A stretch of 64,000 nt of DNA, from NCBI RefSeq assembly GCF_001691415.1, contig NZ_LRRR01000018.1:23119-87118 (forward strand), read 5' to 3'. Of the stretch, positions 1 through 8,122 are shown piece by piece (the stretch's first letter is position 1; every line of letters starts with the position of its first letter). The position numbers were made by a program, and so were the translations under genes. This stretch comes from Pararhodobacter sp. CCB-MM2. Lineage in GTDB: Bacteria > Pseudomonadota > Alphaproteobacteria > Rhodobacterales > Rhodobacteraceae. The notes below the pieces were generated by a model. The model worked only from the letters and a program-made list of their open reading frames with translations, was not told where the DNA came from and ran no database searches.

Positions 1-319
1 GGGCCTCTATGACCTCTTCGCGGACACCTTCGTCGAGTTCCGAGAGAACCTCGCCGTCGATGCCCTCGGGGTACAGTTCCAGCAGCGCCTTCCGCTCCTG
101 GCTGGAGATCTGTTCCAGCAGGTCCGAGATATCGGCGGCGTGCAGGGGTTCCAGCGCTTCGGCCACAGCTTGGGCGTCACCGGCTTCGATGGCCTCGAGG
201 ACGGTATCGATGCGCTCGCCGTCCAGCTCCTCGTTCATCTCCTCGCGCGGTTCGGGCGGGGTGACGGGGCTGTCCTGCGGATCGGGGAGGGCGGGTTTCT
301 CGCGTTCGGATTCGGTCAT
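1..319 (-). CDS. mgtE: Magnesium transporter MgtE, N-terminal part (runs off left edge)
   Basis: The minus strand is open from an ATG at 319 to the left edge, giving about 106 residues. They begin MTESEREKPALPDPQDS and go on into an acidic helical segment (DTVLEAIEAGDAQAVAEAL, then LHAADISDLLEQI). This is typical of the cytoplasmic MgtE N domain, which precedes the CBS pair and the membrane pore. MgtE is a Mg2+-gated Mg2+ channel of the inner membrane. A strong AGGAGG lies about 7 bases before the ATG and decides the start. The CBS and membrane domains are outside the window, so the call rests on the N domain only. Confidence 0.75.
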   Translation of the reverse strand, partial: MTESEREKPALPDPQDSPVTPPEPREEMNEELDGERIDTVLEAIEAGDAQAVAEALEPLHAADISDLLEQISSQERKALLELYPEGIDGEVLSELDEGVREEVIEA

Positions 320-466
320 CGCTGCCTCCTGCGCCCGTAAGTCCTGCGCGCCGGTGACTCGGGGGCGGCGCGCCTGCCATCGGGTGTTTGTTATGCGCAA
401 ACAGGCGCGGGGGGAAGGCATTCCCCGACCCCTCGGGTCCCGGTTGCGTCGCCGTTCGCGGGCCGC

Positions 467-1279
467 TCAGCTATTCAGCAGCGCCATCGCCTCGGCATGG
501 ATCTGGGGATTGGCGGCGGCGATCACCTGCCCGCCCCCATGCGCCGGGCCGCCCTGCCAATCGGTGACGATACCGCCGGCGGCTTCCACCACGGCCAGAG
601 GCGCGAGGATGTCGTAGCGCTGCAGGCCGGCCTCGATCACCAGATCGATTTGGCCCGCCGCCAGAAGGGCATAGGCGTAGCAATCCATTCCGTAGCGGGT
701 CAGCCGGGCCGAACCCGCGACACGCTGGAAGGCGGCGCGTTCATAGGGCGTGCCGACCTCGGGGAAGGTGGTGAACAGGGTTGCTTCGGCCAGGGGCCGT
801 GCGGGCCGGGTGGCGAGTCGATGACGGCCGGTCGGCCCCTCGACAAAGGCTTCGCCAAGTCCGCCCCAGAAGCGCTCGCCGATGAAGGGCTGATCGATGA
901 CTCCCAAGAGCGCGCCTTGGTCGTCCTCCAGACCGATCAGCACGCCCCAAGTCGGGGTGCCGGAGACGTAGCCGCGGGTGCCGTCGATCGGGTCCAGCAC
1001 CCAGGTGAGGCCCGAGGTGCCCGGTTTGGCCTCTTGTTCCTCGCCGAGGATCGCGTCCTGCGGGCGGCGTTCGGCCAGCACACGGCGCATGGCCTCTTCG
1101 CTGGCGCGGTCGGCGGCGGTGACCGGGTCAAACCCACCGTCGGCCTTGTTTTCGGCCTCAAGGCTGGCGAGGCGGAAGTGCTTCAGGGTTTCCGGGCGGG
1201 CGGCATCGGCCAGCGCATGGGCGCTGCGCCACAGCTCGGCGATGGCTCCGGGTGAGAGCGAGCGATCGGTGGCAGGCAT
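467..1279 (-). CDS. hisN: Histidinol-phosphatase, inositol-monophosphatase family
   Basis: This 270-residue protein belongs to the IMPase family of Mg2+-dependent phosphomonoesterases. The metal-binding motifs are present: GEE at 79-81, DPIDGT at 96-101, and the C-terminal YDILAPLAVVEAAGG, whose Asp completes the site. In alphaproteobacteria this subtype usually serves as HisN, converting histidinol phosphate to histidinol in histidine synthesis. The long, Ala/Glu-rich N-terminal half and the sequence around DPIDGTRG fit HisN better than SuhB or CysQ. No other his gene lies nearby, so inositol-1-phosphatase activity remains possible. The gene is preceded by the terminator of the upstream XRE gene and is probably transcribed alone. 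Confidence 0.75.
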   Translation of the reverse strand: MPATDRSLSPGAIAELWRSAHALADAARPETLKHFRLASLEAENKADGGFDPVTAADRASEEAMRRVLAERRPQDAILGEEQEAKPGTSGLTWVLDPIDGTRGYVSGTPTWGVLIGLEDDQGALLGVIDQPFIGERFWGGLGEAFVEGPTGRHRLATRPARPLAEATLFTTFPEVGTPYERAAFQRVAGSARLTRYGMDCYAYALLAAGQIDLVIEAGLQRYDILAPLAVVEAAGGIVTDWQGGPAHGGGQVIAAANPQIHAEAMALLNS

Positions 1280-1323
1280 GGGCGGTCTCCGGCTTCTGCG
1301 TTACGCGGATGTCTAGAGACAGG

Positions 1324-1359
1324 AAAAGCGCCGGGCAAGCCTGTTGCCCGGCGCTTTTT
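1324..1359 (-). terminator. Rho-independent terminator of the XRE gene
   Basis: A near-perfect hairpin has arms 1324-1338 (AAAAGCGCCGGGCAA) and 1344-1358 around a 5-base loop. It is flanked by A and T runs, so it could work in both directions. It lies just after the XRE gene stop (1377) and before hisN. Confidence 0.85.
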
Positions 1360-1376
1360 CAGGGATCGTGATGCTC

Positions 1377-1739
1377 TCAGGCGGCGTCGGACAGGACGCG
1401 GGCCAGATCGAACAGGCGTTTGCGCTGGGCTTCCGGGATCGCGTAATAGGCGCGCACCAGTTCCATCGCTTCCTTGTTGGCCAGGATATCGGCTTCGATC
1501 GAGGCCTGAGTGTCCTCTTCGCCGCCTAGTCCTTCAAAGAAGAAGCCGATCTGCACGCCGAGCGTACGGGCGATATCCCAAAGACGCGAAGCGCTGACGC
1601 GGTTCATGCCGGTTTCGTATTTCTGGATCTGTTGGAACTTGATCCCCACCGAATCAGCGAGTTGCTGTTGGGTCATGCCGACCATCCAGCGCCGGTGGCG
1701 AATACGCTTGCCGACATGTACGTCCACGGGGTGCTTCAC
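1377..1739 (-). CDS. XRE-family helix-turn-helix transcriptional regulator
   Basis: The protein has 120 residues from a GTG start at 1739, chosen because a GGAG motif sits 8 bases upstream and the conserved family sequence begins exactly there (VKHPVDVHVGKRIRHRR). The HTH_3 domain spans roughly residues 8-66, with QQQLADSVGIKFQQIQKYE as the helix-turn-helix. The C-terminal half is helical and acidic and ends LFDLARVLSDAA. Very similar single-domain XRE proteins are widespread in Rhodobacterales. Targets cannot be read from the sequence. An in-frame extension to 1850 exists, but its composition is unlike the family and it lacks a ribosome site. Confidence 0.85.
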   Translation of the reverse strand: MKHPVDVHVGKRIRHRRWMVGMTQQQLADSVGIKFQQIQKYETGMNRVSASRLWDIARTLGVQIGFFFEGLGGEEDTQASIEADILANKEAMELVRAYYAIPEAQRKRLFDLARVLSDAA

Positions 1740-2198
1740 GTCCTGACTCCTTTTCGTGGTGCGGACCCATCGCTGTGTTGCGACATGACCCGCTTGTCCC
1801 TCGTAAGGAGTAGAAGCAATATCCGTGCCAACTTCGTTCGTGTTTCTCATTTTCTTCCCGCCTTCGTCGGTCGGACCGTTTTGTCGGGGCTGTTGCCGCT
1901 ACCATCGTTGCGGGAACAACACAAACTGGGACGGGTCCAACCCTGATTGTACGCGGCTTGAAAACTTGACGTAACGGCAAGCAATGTGAGTCTCGCGTAT
2001 CCCCCGAGGGATGTAAGCACTCCTCACGAATTCTATCAAGACGTGTTTCGCATTTTGCAATGCAACTGGCATCAACCAGAACGTGCATTCGCAATTTGCA
2101 AAGGTTGCGCTGCGAAGGATCCCGACCCTGCGTCGCGCTTGTCCTTGCCGGTGCCCCTCGCCATGCTGCCGCGCAAGGATCTTAAGGGAGGAACATCC
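1740..2198. other. Divergent intergenic region, XRE / quinone oxidoreductase
   Basis: About 460 bases without a convincing gene. The frame in phase with the downstream enzyme is open back to 1986, but it lacks a ribosome site and family similarity. The region is less GC-rich than its surroundings. It holds GCATTTTGCAATGCAA near 2050 and GCATTCGCAATTTGCAAAGG at 2085-2104, which contains the palindrome TTTGCAAA (2095-2102). These are candidate regulatory elements for the downstream gene. Confidence 0.5.
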
Positions 2199-3161
2199 AT
2201 GCGCGCCTTCGTGCTCAGCGCCACTGACACCCCGCCGTCCGTCGTCGACATCCCCATGCCCGAGCCCGCGGCCGGCGAGGTTCGACTGCGCATCCACGCC
2301 TGCGGGTTGAATTTCGCCGATCTCTTGATGGCCAAGGGCACCTATCAGGACACGCCGCAGGCACCCTTCGTCATGGGGATGGAGCTGGCCGGCGTCGTCG
2401 ATGCCGTGGGCGAGGGCGTCACGCAGCTGAAGCCGGGGCAGCGGGTCGCGGCCTTCGCGGGTAAGGGCGGATTGGCGGAATATGGCTGCTTCCCGGTCGA
2501 GCGTTGCCTGCCCTTGCCCGATGGCATGCCGTTCGAACATGCGGCAGGGTTCATGGTGGCCTATGGCACCTCGCATGTCGGCCTGAAGCATCGCGCACGG
2601 CTGAAAGCGGGGGAAACCCTGCTGGTTCTGGGCGCGGCGGGCGGTGTCGGCCTGACAGCGGTCGAGATCGGCGCCAAGATGGGGGCCAAGGTGGTCGCCG
2701 TCGCCCGCGGGGCCGAGAAGTTGAAGGTCGCGGCGGCGGCCGGGGCCTCGGTGCTGATCGACAGCGAAGGGGCCGACCTGAAGGCCGAGTTCAAGGCGCT
2801 GGGCGGCGTTGACGTGATCTATGACGCCGTGGGCGATCCGGCGGCCTCGGCCGCGCTGCGCGCTCTGCGGCCCGAGGGACGCTTCGTCGTCATCGGCTTC
2901 GCCGGTGGGCAGGTGCCGCAATTCCCCGCCAACATCCTGCTGGTGAAGAACATCGACGTGCTGGGCTTCTACTGGGGCGGGTATTCCACCTTCGCGCCGC
3001 AGGTCATCACGCAATCCTTGGGCGAGCTGATGGGCCTCTATGCCGAGGGCGCGCTGAAGCCGCATGTCAGCCACGCGCTGCCCTTGGAGCGCACGGCCGA
3101 GGCGATGGAGCTGATGCGCTCGCGGGCCTCGACCGGCAAGGTCGTCATCACGATGGGCTAA
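2199..3161 (+). CDS. NADPH:quinone oxidoreductase-like medium-chain dehydrogenase/reductase
   Basis: A 320-residue zinc-independent member of the MDR superfamily (QOR type). It has the GroES-like N domain (CGLNFADLLMAKGTYQ, then PFVMGMELAGVV) and a Rossmann fold with the nucleotide-binding GAAGGVG near residue 148. The structural-zinc cysteines of alcohol dehydrogenases are absent, as expected for QOR enzymes that reduce quinones or enones with NADPH. The ATG at 2199 has GGGAGGAA 7 bases upstream. The gene converges on a LysR gene, with only 2 bases between the stop codons. The physiological substrate cannot be deduced. Confidence 0.85.
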   Translation: MRAFVLSATDTPPSVVDIPMPEPAAGEVRLRIHACGLNFADLLMAKGTYQDTPQAPFVMGMELAGVVDAVGEGVTQLKPGQRVAAFAGKGGLAEYGCFPVERCLPLPDGMPFEHAAGFMVAYGTSHVGLKHRARLKAGETLLVLGAAGGVGLTAVEIGAKMGAKVVAVARGAEKLKVAAAAGASVLIDSEGADLKAEFKALGGVDVIYDAVGDPAASAALRALRPEGRFVVIGFAGGQVPQFPANILLVKNIDVLGFYWGGYSTFAPQVITQSLGELMGLYAEGALKPHVSHALPLERTAEAMELMRSRASTGKVVITMG

Positions 3162-3163
3162 GC

Positions 3164-4048
3164 CTATTCGGCGGCCATCGGGATGGCGGCGCGGTTGTCG
3201 CCGTCCCAGGCCTTTTCCAACAGCTCGGCCAGGGCGGTGACCCCCGGCGTCGCATTGCCCGGCCGGACATAAAGGTTGATCAGGTAGCTCGACAGCTCGG
3301 GCAGGGCGCCGCCATGGGCGATTCGCTCGGCATGCGGCGCCTCGGTCCCGGCGAGCAGTGCGTGGATCGCCATATCGCAGCTGACAGCGGCCTCCAGCGT
3401 GCGGTCCGATTCCGATTCCACCGCCGTCTCCCACGGAATGCCCGCCCGATCCAGCGAGGCGACGATGCCCGCCCGGAAGGCACAGGCGCGGCCTTGTGCC
3501 AGCCGCAGCGGGCGCTGGCGCCAGGCCTGGCCGTTCGGCGCGCCGATCCACAGCAGGGGCAGGCGGGTCAGGGTTTTGCCACCTACCTCGCATTGCATCT
3601 CGGTCGTCAGGATCAGGTCGCATTCCCCGCGCGCAAAGCTTTCCTTGGCGCGGCTGGTGTTCTGGGTCAGCAACGTCACCTGCATGCGCGGATACATCGA
3701 ATGGAAGTGGCGCAGCACCTGCGGCACATGCGGGTAAACGATGTCATGCGGCACGATGACTGTGATCTCGCCCTCGTACTCGCTGTCGGTCAGCTTCTCG
3801 ACGGCTTCATCGTTGAGGGCGATGATCCGGCGGGCATAGCCCAGCAGCTGTTCCCCGGCCGAAGTCAGGCTCACCCCGCGACCGCTGCGGTCCAGCAAGG
3901 TCAGGCCCAGCGATTCCTCCAGACGCTTGATCTGCATCGAGACGGCCGATTGCGTCAGGTTGAGCAGCTGCGCCGCGCGGGTCACCCCACCGAAGTCGGC
4001 AATGGCGGCGAGGGCGCGGAGGGCGGACAGGTCGAGGTTGCGGCGCAT
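3164..4048 (-). CDS. LysR-family transcriptional regulator
   Basis: The protein has 294 residues from the ATG at 4048 (MRRNLDLSALRALAAIADF), which has AAGGA 8 bases upstream. An upstream ATG at 4081 is in frame but has no ribosome site. The N-terminal winged helix-turn-helix is clear (GGVTRAAQLLNLTQSAVSMQ, then RLEESLGLTLLDR), followed by a periplasmic-binding-protein-like effector domain to the C terminus. It is transcribed away from a small DUF1127 gene, an arrangement common in this order. A long inverted repeat between the two (4114-4148) is a plausible binding site. The effector is unknown. Confidence 0.85.
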   Translation of the reverse strand: MRRNLDLSALRALAAIADFGGVTRAAQLLNLTQSAVSMQIKRLEESLGLTLLDRSGRGVSLTSAGEQLLGYARRIIALNDEAVEKLTDSEYEGEITVIVPHDIVYPHVPQVLRHFHSMYPRMQVTLLTQNTSRAKESFARGECDLILTTEMQCEVGGKTLTRLPLLWIGAPNGQAWRQRPLRLAQGRACAFRAGIVASLDRAGIPWETAVESESDRTLEAAVSCDMAIHALLAGTEAPHAERIAHGGALPELSSYLINLYVRPGNATPGVTALAELLEKAWDGDNRAAIPMAAE

Positions 4049-4113
4049 ATCACGATCCTTGAACGAGACCATCAAAAACATTCGATGTTCTTATACGCCG
4101 TGTCGACGTAGAA

Positions 4114-4148
4114 GATCAATGCCCGTGATGAGTGACGCGGGATTGATC
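4114..4148. promoter_or_regulatory. Inverted repeat, likely LysR operator
   Basis: GATCAATGCCCG (4114-4125) is mirrored by CGGGATTGATC (4138-4148), with a one-base gap in the symmetry and a 12-base centre. It lies between the divergent LysR and DUF1127 genes, where LysR proteins normally bind. Confidence 0.5.
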
Positions 4149-4171
4149 ACCTCTTTGACAAGGATAGTCCG

Positions 4172-4402
4172 ATGACCAGCTCCACCGTTTCCCTCCAGCA
4201 ACCCGCTCTGTGCCAGCCGGTGCGTGTTTCGGGTTTCGGCCAGCTGCTGAAGCGCGTGGCCGAACTGCGGGCAATCGCGCGACAGCGCCGCGATCTGGCC
4301 GCGCTCGACACGCATCGACTGTTCGATCTGGGCCTTGATGCGCAGGCCGCCCAGCGTGAGGCAGCCCGCCCGTTCTGGGACGCACCGTCCTACTGGCGCT
4401 GA
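4172..4402 (+). CDS. DUF1127 (YjiS-like) small protein
   Basis: A 76-residue protein with the DUF1127 signature near its centre: a basic helix (AELRAIARQRRDLAALD) followed by THRLFDLGLDAQAAQREAARPFW. Family members are small Arg-rich proteins. In some alphaproteobacteria they affect phosphate and carbon metabolism and RNA turnover through an RNA-binding Arg-rich helix, but no function is established for this one. The start has AAGGA upstream. It is divergent from the LysR gene and possibly controlled by it through the inverted repeat between them. A weak terminator-like hairpin follows. Confidence 0.75.
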   Translation: MTSSTVSLQQPALCQPVRVSGFGQLLKRVAELRAIARQRRDLAALDTHRLFDLGLDAQAAQREAARPFWDAPSYWR

Positions 4403-4441
4403 TTGCTGCGTCAAAAGCCGCAACCCTGACGACTCGACCGG

Positions 4442-4470
4442 ATCCGGGCTGCCGAAAGGCGCCCGGATTT
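4442..4470 (+). terminator. Possible terminator after the DUF1127 gene
   Basis: Arms ATCCGGGC (4442-4449) and GCCCGGAT (4461-4468) enclose a loop with extra GCC/GGC pairing. Only a short T run follows, so termination is uncertain. Confidence 0.4.
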
Positions 4471-4516
4471 CGCGCGATATGTCGCAATGGTTCACGCGAA
4501 ATGCATCATTCCAAGG

Positions 4517-4546
4517 CTTGAATCACGGGGGGGCGACCCCGATATT
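4517..4546 (+). promoter_or_regulatory. Sigma-32 (RpoH)-like promoter before the Bax-inhibitor-1 gene
   Basis: CTTGAA (4517-4522), a 14-base spacer, then CCCCGATATT (4537-4546) closely match the RpoH heat-shock promoter consensus (CTTGAA, 12-15 bases, CCCCATNT). The same bases also give a weaker sigma-70 reading, TTGAAT-17-GATATT. The element ends about 60 bases before the start codon. Confidence 0.5.
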
Positions 4547-4607
4547 GGAGGCAATCGCGCGGGCCCTCTTCAATCCGCGCGGCGATGGTTTTCCAACGGA
4601 GGGTTTC

Positions 4608-5411
4608 ATGGCCAATTACCAGTCGGCGTACAGCTCCGACACCGGCGCGCTCGGCGCCCGGATCGATGCGGGCCTGCGCGCCCATATGAACAAGGTCTAC
4701 GGCACGATGTCCGTGGGCATGCTGATCACCGCGCTGGGCGCCTGGGCCATCGCTGGCCTTGCCGTGACCGGCGATATGTCGGCCGCCGCCACCAACGCCG
4801 AGGGTCAGGTTCTGGCCGTCAGCCAGGGCGAATACCTCACCTCGCTGGGCGCGCTTCTGTACACGACACCGCTGCGCTATGTGGTGATGTTTGCGCCGCT
4901 CGCCTTCATCTTCTTCGGCTTCGGCGCGATGATGCGCAACGCGTCGGCTGCGGCGCTGCAGGTTGCGTTCTTCGTCTTCTCGGCGATGATCGGCCTGTCG
5001 CTCAGCTCGATTTTCCTGATCTACACCGATATCTCGATCGTTCAGACGTTCCTCGTGACCGCGATCGCCTTCGCCGGTCTCAGCCTGTTCGGCTACACCA
5101 CGAAGCGGAACCTGTCGGGCATGGGCACCTTCCTCGTGATGGGGGTGATCGGCCTGCTGGTCGCAATGGTGCTGAACATCTTCATCGCCTCGGCTGCGAT
5201 GACCTTCGCGATCTCGGCGATCGGTGTGCTGCTGTTCGCGGGCCTGACCGCCTATGACACGCAGACGATCAAGGCGAACTACATCGCCCACGCCGCCCAA
5301 GGCGATCAGGAGTGGCTGGAGAAGTCGGCGATCGCCGGCGCGCTGAACCTGTATCTGGACTTCCTGAACATGTTCCAGTTCCTGCTGATGTTCCTCGGCA
5401 ACCGCGAATAA
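4608..5411 (+). CDS. Bax inhibitor-1 / YccA-family membrane protein
   Basis: A 267-residue integral membrane protein with about seven hydrophobic segments and the BI-1 family pattern. It has an N-terminal soluble stretch (DTGALGARIDAGLRAHMNKVYG), then alternating membrane helices, an AYDTQTIKANY loop, and the terminal LNLYLDFLNMFQFLLMFLG helix. Bacterial members include YccA, which modulates FtsH proteolysis, and others implicated in Ca2+ leak. The start at 4608 follows CGGAGGG, and the protein begins MANYQSAYSSDTGA, as in related proteins. It is followed by a strong terminator and preceded by a heat-shock-like promoter, which would fit a membrane protein quality-control role. Confidence 0.85.
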   Translation: MANYQSAYSSDTGALGARIDAGLRAHMNKVYGTMSVGMLITALGAWAIAGLAVTGDMSAAATNAEGQVLAVSQGEYLTSLGALLYTTPLRYVVMFAPLAFIFFGFGAMMRNASAAALQVAFFVFSAMIGLSLSSIFLIYTDISIVQTFLVTAIAFAGLSLFGYTTKRNLSGMGTFLVMGVIGLLVAMVLNIFIASAAMTFAISAIGVLLFAGLTAYDTQTIKANYIAHAAQGDQEWLEKSAIAGALNLYLDFLNMFQFLLMFLGNRE

Positions 5412-5433
5412 GTGGCAGCCACATTCCACGTCG

Positions 5434-5462
5434 AAAGGCCGGTCTCGCGACCGGCCTTTTTT
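5434..5462 (+). terminator. Rho-independent terminator of the Bax-inhibitor-1 gene
   Basis: AAAGGCCGGTC (5434-5444), loop TCGC, GACCGGCCTTTTTT. This is a classic 11-bp stem ending in a T run, 22 bases after the stop codon. Confidence 0.9.
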
Positions 5463-5505
5463 CATGCCGTTCTCCAGGCCTTTCGCCAGTTCCTCTTCGT
5501 TCCGA

Positions 5506-5549
5506 AAATATCCCGGGGGTGAGGCGAAGCCGAGGGGGCAGAGCCCCCT
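5506..5549 (+). repeat. Convergent-gene hairpin repeat, copy 1
   Basis: AAATATCCCGGGGGT is followed, after a 13-base insert, by the hairpin GGGGGC-AGA-GCCCCC (5534-5548). It is related to the copies near 42.9 and 48.3 kb. It sits between the converging Bax-inhibitor-1 and rpmG genes. Confidence 0.6.
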
Positions 5550-5687
5550 GCGCCGAGCGAAGCGAGGCGCCCCTGGTCGCGTGAGGCCTGCGTGCCGGAG
5601 GCATGTCGGACGAGGGCGAAACCCCTCACCCGGCTGCGTGTTTTTCCCGACGCCAGCCACTGAAAGCCCACAGCGCCAGCCTGAAAC

Positions 5688-5714
5688 GAAAAGAGCCACC
5701 CCGAAGGGTGGCTC
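5688..5714 (-). terminator. Rho-independent terminator of rpmG
   Basis: On the minus strand GAGCCACCC (5714-5706), loop TTCG, GGGTGGCTC (5701-5693), then TTTTC. It lies 24 bases past the rpmG stop. Confidence 0.85.
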
Positions 5715-5737
5715 AAGTCCGGAATGGACGGCAGATC

Positions 5738-5905
5738 TTACTTGATCTTGCCTTCCTTGTATTCCACGTGCTGACGCACAACCGGATCGAACTTCCGGAT
5801 GGTCATTTTCTCGGTCATCGTCCGGGCATTTTTCTTGGTCACGTAGAAGTGGCCAGTGCCCGCCGTCGAGTTCAGACGGATCTTGATCGTCGTCGGCTTC
5901 GCCAT
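5738..5905 (-). CDS. rpmG: 50S ribosomal protein L33
   Basis: A 55-residue protein of normal bacterial L33 length, beginning [20 protein letters not shown] and ending [12 protein letters not shown]33 sits near the E site of the large subunit. The Cys-free form seen here is the zinc-independent type. The start at 5905 has AGGAGA 8 bases upstream; an in-frame ATG 9 codons earlier is rejected because it would sit before this site. It is a monocistronic gene with its own terminator. Confidence 0.97.
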   Translation of the reverse strand: MAKPTTIKIRLNSTAGTGHFYVTKKNARTMTEKMTIRKFDPVVRQHVEYKEGKIK

Positions 5906-6012
5906 GGGGTATCTCCTGCGCACGGCTGCCACAGGCTGCCGGTGAATTCCTTTGAAGCCCGCCTTTTACGCATTGCCGGGCCAGAGTCAACGCCCCTTTC
6001 GGGACATTTCGG

Positions 6013-7542
6013 TCAATAGGCGTTTTTCGTGGTGACGAGGCTCACCGGCGTCATCAGCACGATCTTCAGATCGAACCACAGCGACCAGTGTTCGATGTAA
6101 TAGAGGTCATGCTCCAGACGCTGGCGGATCTTCTCCTCCGAGTTCATCTCGCCGCGCCAGCCCTTGATCTGCGCCCAGCCGGTGACGCCCGGCTTGACCT
6201 TGTGGCGGGCCGAATAGGCGCGCTCGATCTGGTCATACAGCATGTCGCCGGTGCGGGCGGAGGTCGCATGCGGGCGGGGGCCCACCAGCGACAGGTCGCC
6301 CTTGATGACGTTGATGAACTGCGGCAGCTCGTCGATCGAGGCCCGGCGGATGAACCGGCCGACCTTGGTCACACGGTTGTCCCCGCGGCGCACGGCATTC
6401 ACCGCTGTTGGGTCACACAGATCGGTGTACATCGAGCGGAATTTCAGCACCTCGATCGGCTTGTTGTTGTAGCCGTGGCGCTTCTGCCGGAACAGCACCG
6501 GCCCGGGCGAATCGAGTTTGATCGCCACCGCCGTCGCCAGCATGAAGGGCGTGAACATCACCAATGCGATGGTGCCGAAGACGATGTCGAACAGGCGCTT
6601 CTGCACGGCCGAGAAGCCTTCGATCGGGCGCTTGTAGATCTCGATCAGCTTGAACGGCCCGATCTTCGAACGTTTACGACGCGCGGAATTGGGGATCTCG
6701 GCCCCCTCCATCACCCGGATGTCGACGGGCAGCACGAAGAGGCGGGTGAGCAGCTCGCGGATGCGTTCCTGCGAGGCGCCGGGAATGGCGATGATCACCG
6801 TGTCGATCTTGGCGAGGCGGGCGAATTCGACGAGGTCGTCGACATCGCCGGTCTTGTGATGCCCCCCCACGACCGAGGGCGAGCGCTGCCCCAGCCGCTC
6901 ATCGAAAAAGCCGCACAGACGGCGGCCGCGGCCCCGCTCGCGGTCGATCTCGCGGATCAGGGGGGCGATATCCTCGCCGCCGCCGACCAGCACAATACGA
7001 TGCTCCAGACGGCCGGTCTGCACCAGCTGCGAGATCCGCACCTGCATCAACACGCGGCTGCCCAGCATCAGCACGCCGGCCGCCGCGAACCAGACGGGCA
7101 TCCAGCCCCGCAGCGTCACGGTATCGGCCCCGGCCCAGGCCAGTGCCGCCGCCAGCAGCCCCAGACCGCCGACAAGCGCCGCCATGCCCACCACGGAGGC
7201 CCGACCGAGGTTGCGCATGCAGCGGAAGCCATAGGCGCCCGCCAGCCGCGCCGCGACGACCACTGCCAGCGCGCCTAGCCAGATGGCGCCGGTGCCGATG
7301 ATGGTCTCCAGCAGTGCGTCCTGCACCAGTGTATGGGTGATCAGGCCCGCCAGCCCGACCGTCAACAGGTCGGTGAAGAACTGGATATAGCCCAGCACCC
7401 GCGGCTTCATCGAGGATTGGCTCAACCGCTGCGCTGCGGCCAGCGCCTGTCCGCCCAGCAGTCGCGGTCGCGGCGCCCCGGTCCAGGGGCGGCGGCGATG
7501 GGTCTCGGTGAACAGGCGTTTGCGCGCGGCAGTCTCGGTCAT
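6013..7542 (-). CDS. Polyprenyl-phosphate hexose-1-phosphate transferase (WcaJ/ExoY type), exopolysaccharide initiation
   Basis: The chosen start gives 509 residues. The N-terminal half has four or five membrane helices (FFTDLLTVGLAGLITHTLV onward), then a CoA-binding-like Rossmann segment (EHRIVLVGGGEDIAPLIREI). The C-terminal third is the bacterial sugar transferase domain (FDIVFGTIALVMFTPFMLA; SPGPVLFRQKRHGYN; KFRSMYTD; RASIDELPQFINVIKGDLSL; VGPRPHA; KPGVTGWAQIKGWRGE). Such enzymes load glucose- or galactose-1-phosphate on undecaprenyl phosphate to start a polysaccharide repeat. No other polysaccharide genes are adjacent. The start is uncertain: the ATG at 7542 lacks a strong ribosome site, but longer versions would run into rnpB. 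Confidence 0.88.
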   Translation of the reverse strand: MTETAARKRLFTETHRRRPWTGAPRPRLLGGQALAAAQRLSQSSMKPRVLGYIQFFTDLLTVGLAGLITHTLVQDALLETIIGTGAIWLGALAVVVAARLAGAYGFRCMRNLGRASVVGMAALVGGLGLLAAALAWAGADTVTLRGWMPVWFAAAGVLMLGSRVLMQVRISQLVQTGRLEHRIVLVGGGEDIAPLIREIDRERGRGRRLCGFFDERLGQRSPSVVGGHHKTGDVDDLVEFARLAKIDTVIIAIPGASQERIRELLTRLFVLPVDIRVMEGAEIPNSARRKRSKIGPFKLIEIYKRPIEGFSAVQKRLFDIVFGTIALVMFTPFMLATAVAIKLDSPGPVLFRQKRHGYNNKPIEVLKFRSMYTDLCDPTAVNAVRRGDNRVTKVGRFIRRASIDELPQFINVIKGDLSLVGPRPHATSARTGDMLYDQIERAYSARHKVKPGVTGWAQIKGWRGEMNSEEKIRQRLEHDLYYIEHWSLWFDLKIVLMTPVSLVTTKNAY

Positions 7543-7662
7543 CAACGGATACTCGGTCTGAAAATACGGATACGGCCCCCGAATCGTGAGGGCTTCAGGG
7601 CCGAGGTTAGGGACCGCTTCGGGCACAAATGTGGCCGTTCGGAGGTCATCGAAGTGGGAAAT

Positions 7663-8074
7663 GCGCGGATGGCCTGTAAGCCGGATTCTGTTCCGGGTTG
7701 CCCCGGCGACGACCATTCATCTGCCCCGTCCGTTGCCGGCGGGGTCGAGCTGCCAACCCGGACCTCTGGGCTGAGATGTCCCTGCGGCGATATCGGCTTG
7801 AGGCCGATCATGCCCGCGCGAGGTCCCTATTCGGCATTGCTCCCGGTGGGGCTTGCCATGCCGGTCCGGTTGCCCGTCCCGCGGTGGGCTCTTACCCCAC
7901 CGTTTCACCCTTGCCGCGGCCCGTTTCCCTTGCGGTAGCGGGCAGTGCGGCGGTCTGTTCTCTGTGGCGCTTTCCCTCGGGTTGCCCCGGCCGGGCGTTA
8001 CCCGGCACCGTTATCTCATGGAGTCCGGACTTTCCTCGGACCCAAGGGCCCGCGGCCGTCCGGCCATCCGCGCG
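7663..8074 (-). ncRNA. rnpB: RNase P RNA (bacterial type A)
   Basis: On the minus strand the universally conserved GAGGAAAGTCCGGACTCC (8037-8020, CR I/P4) is followed about 330 bases later by ACAGAATCCGGCTTACAG (7691-7674, CR V), the two halves of the P4 pseudoknot region. The ends are set by a perfect 12-bp P1 helix, GCGCGGATGGCC (8073-8062) with GGCCATCCGCGC (7674-7663), giving about 410 nt, normal for type A RNA. It is the catalytic RNA that matures tRNA 5' ends. Reading frames across this block, in either direction, should be ignored. Confidence 0.95.
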
Positions 8075-8122
8075 AGGGCTCTCCTACGCCGCGGCCTGCC
8101 TTGCGTCAACGGGGGGATGGCC

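Noticed and set aside
320..466. GTTTG/CAAAC inverted repeat near 390-407 between mgtE and hisN
   Set aside because: Five-base arms and no conserved context; likely chance or part of the mgtE promoter.
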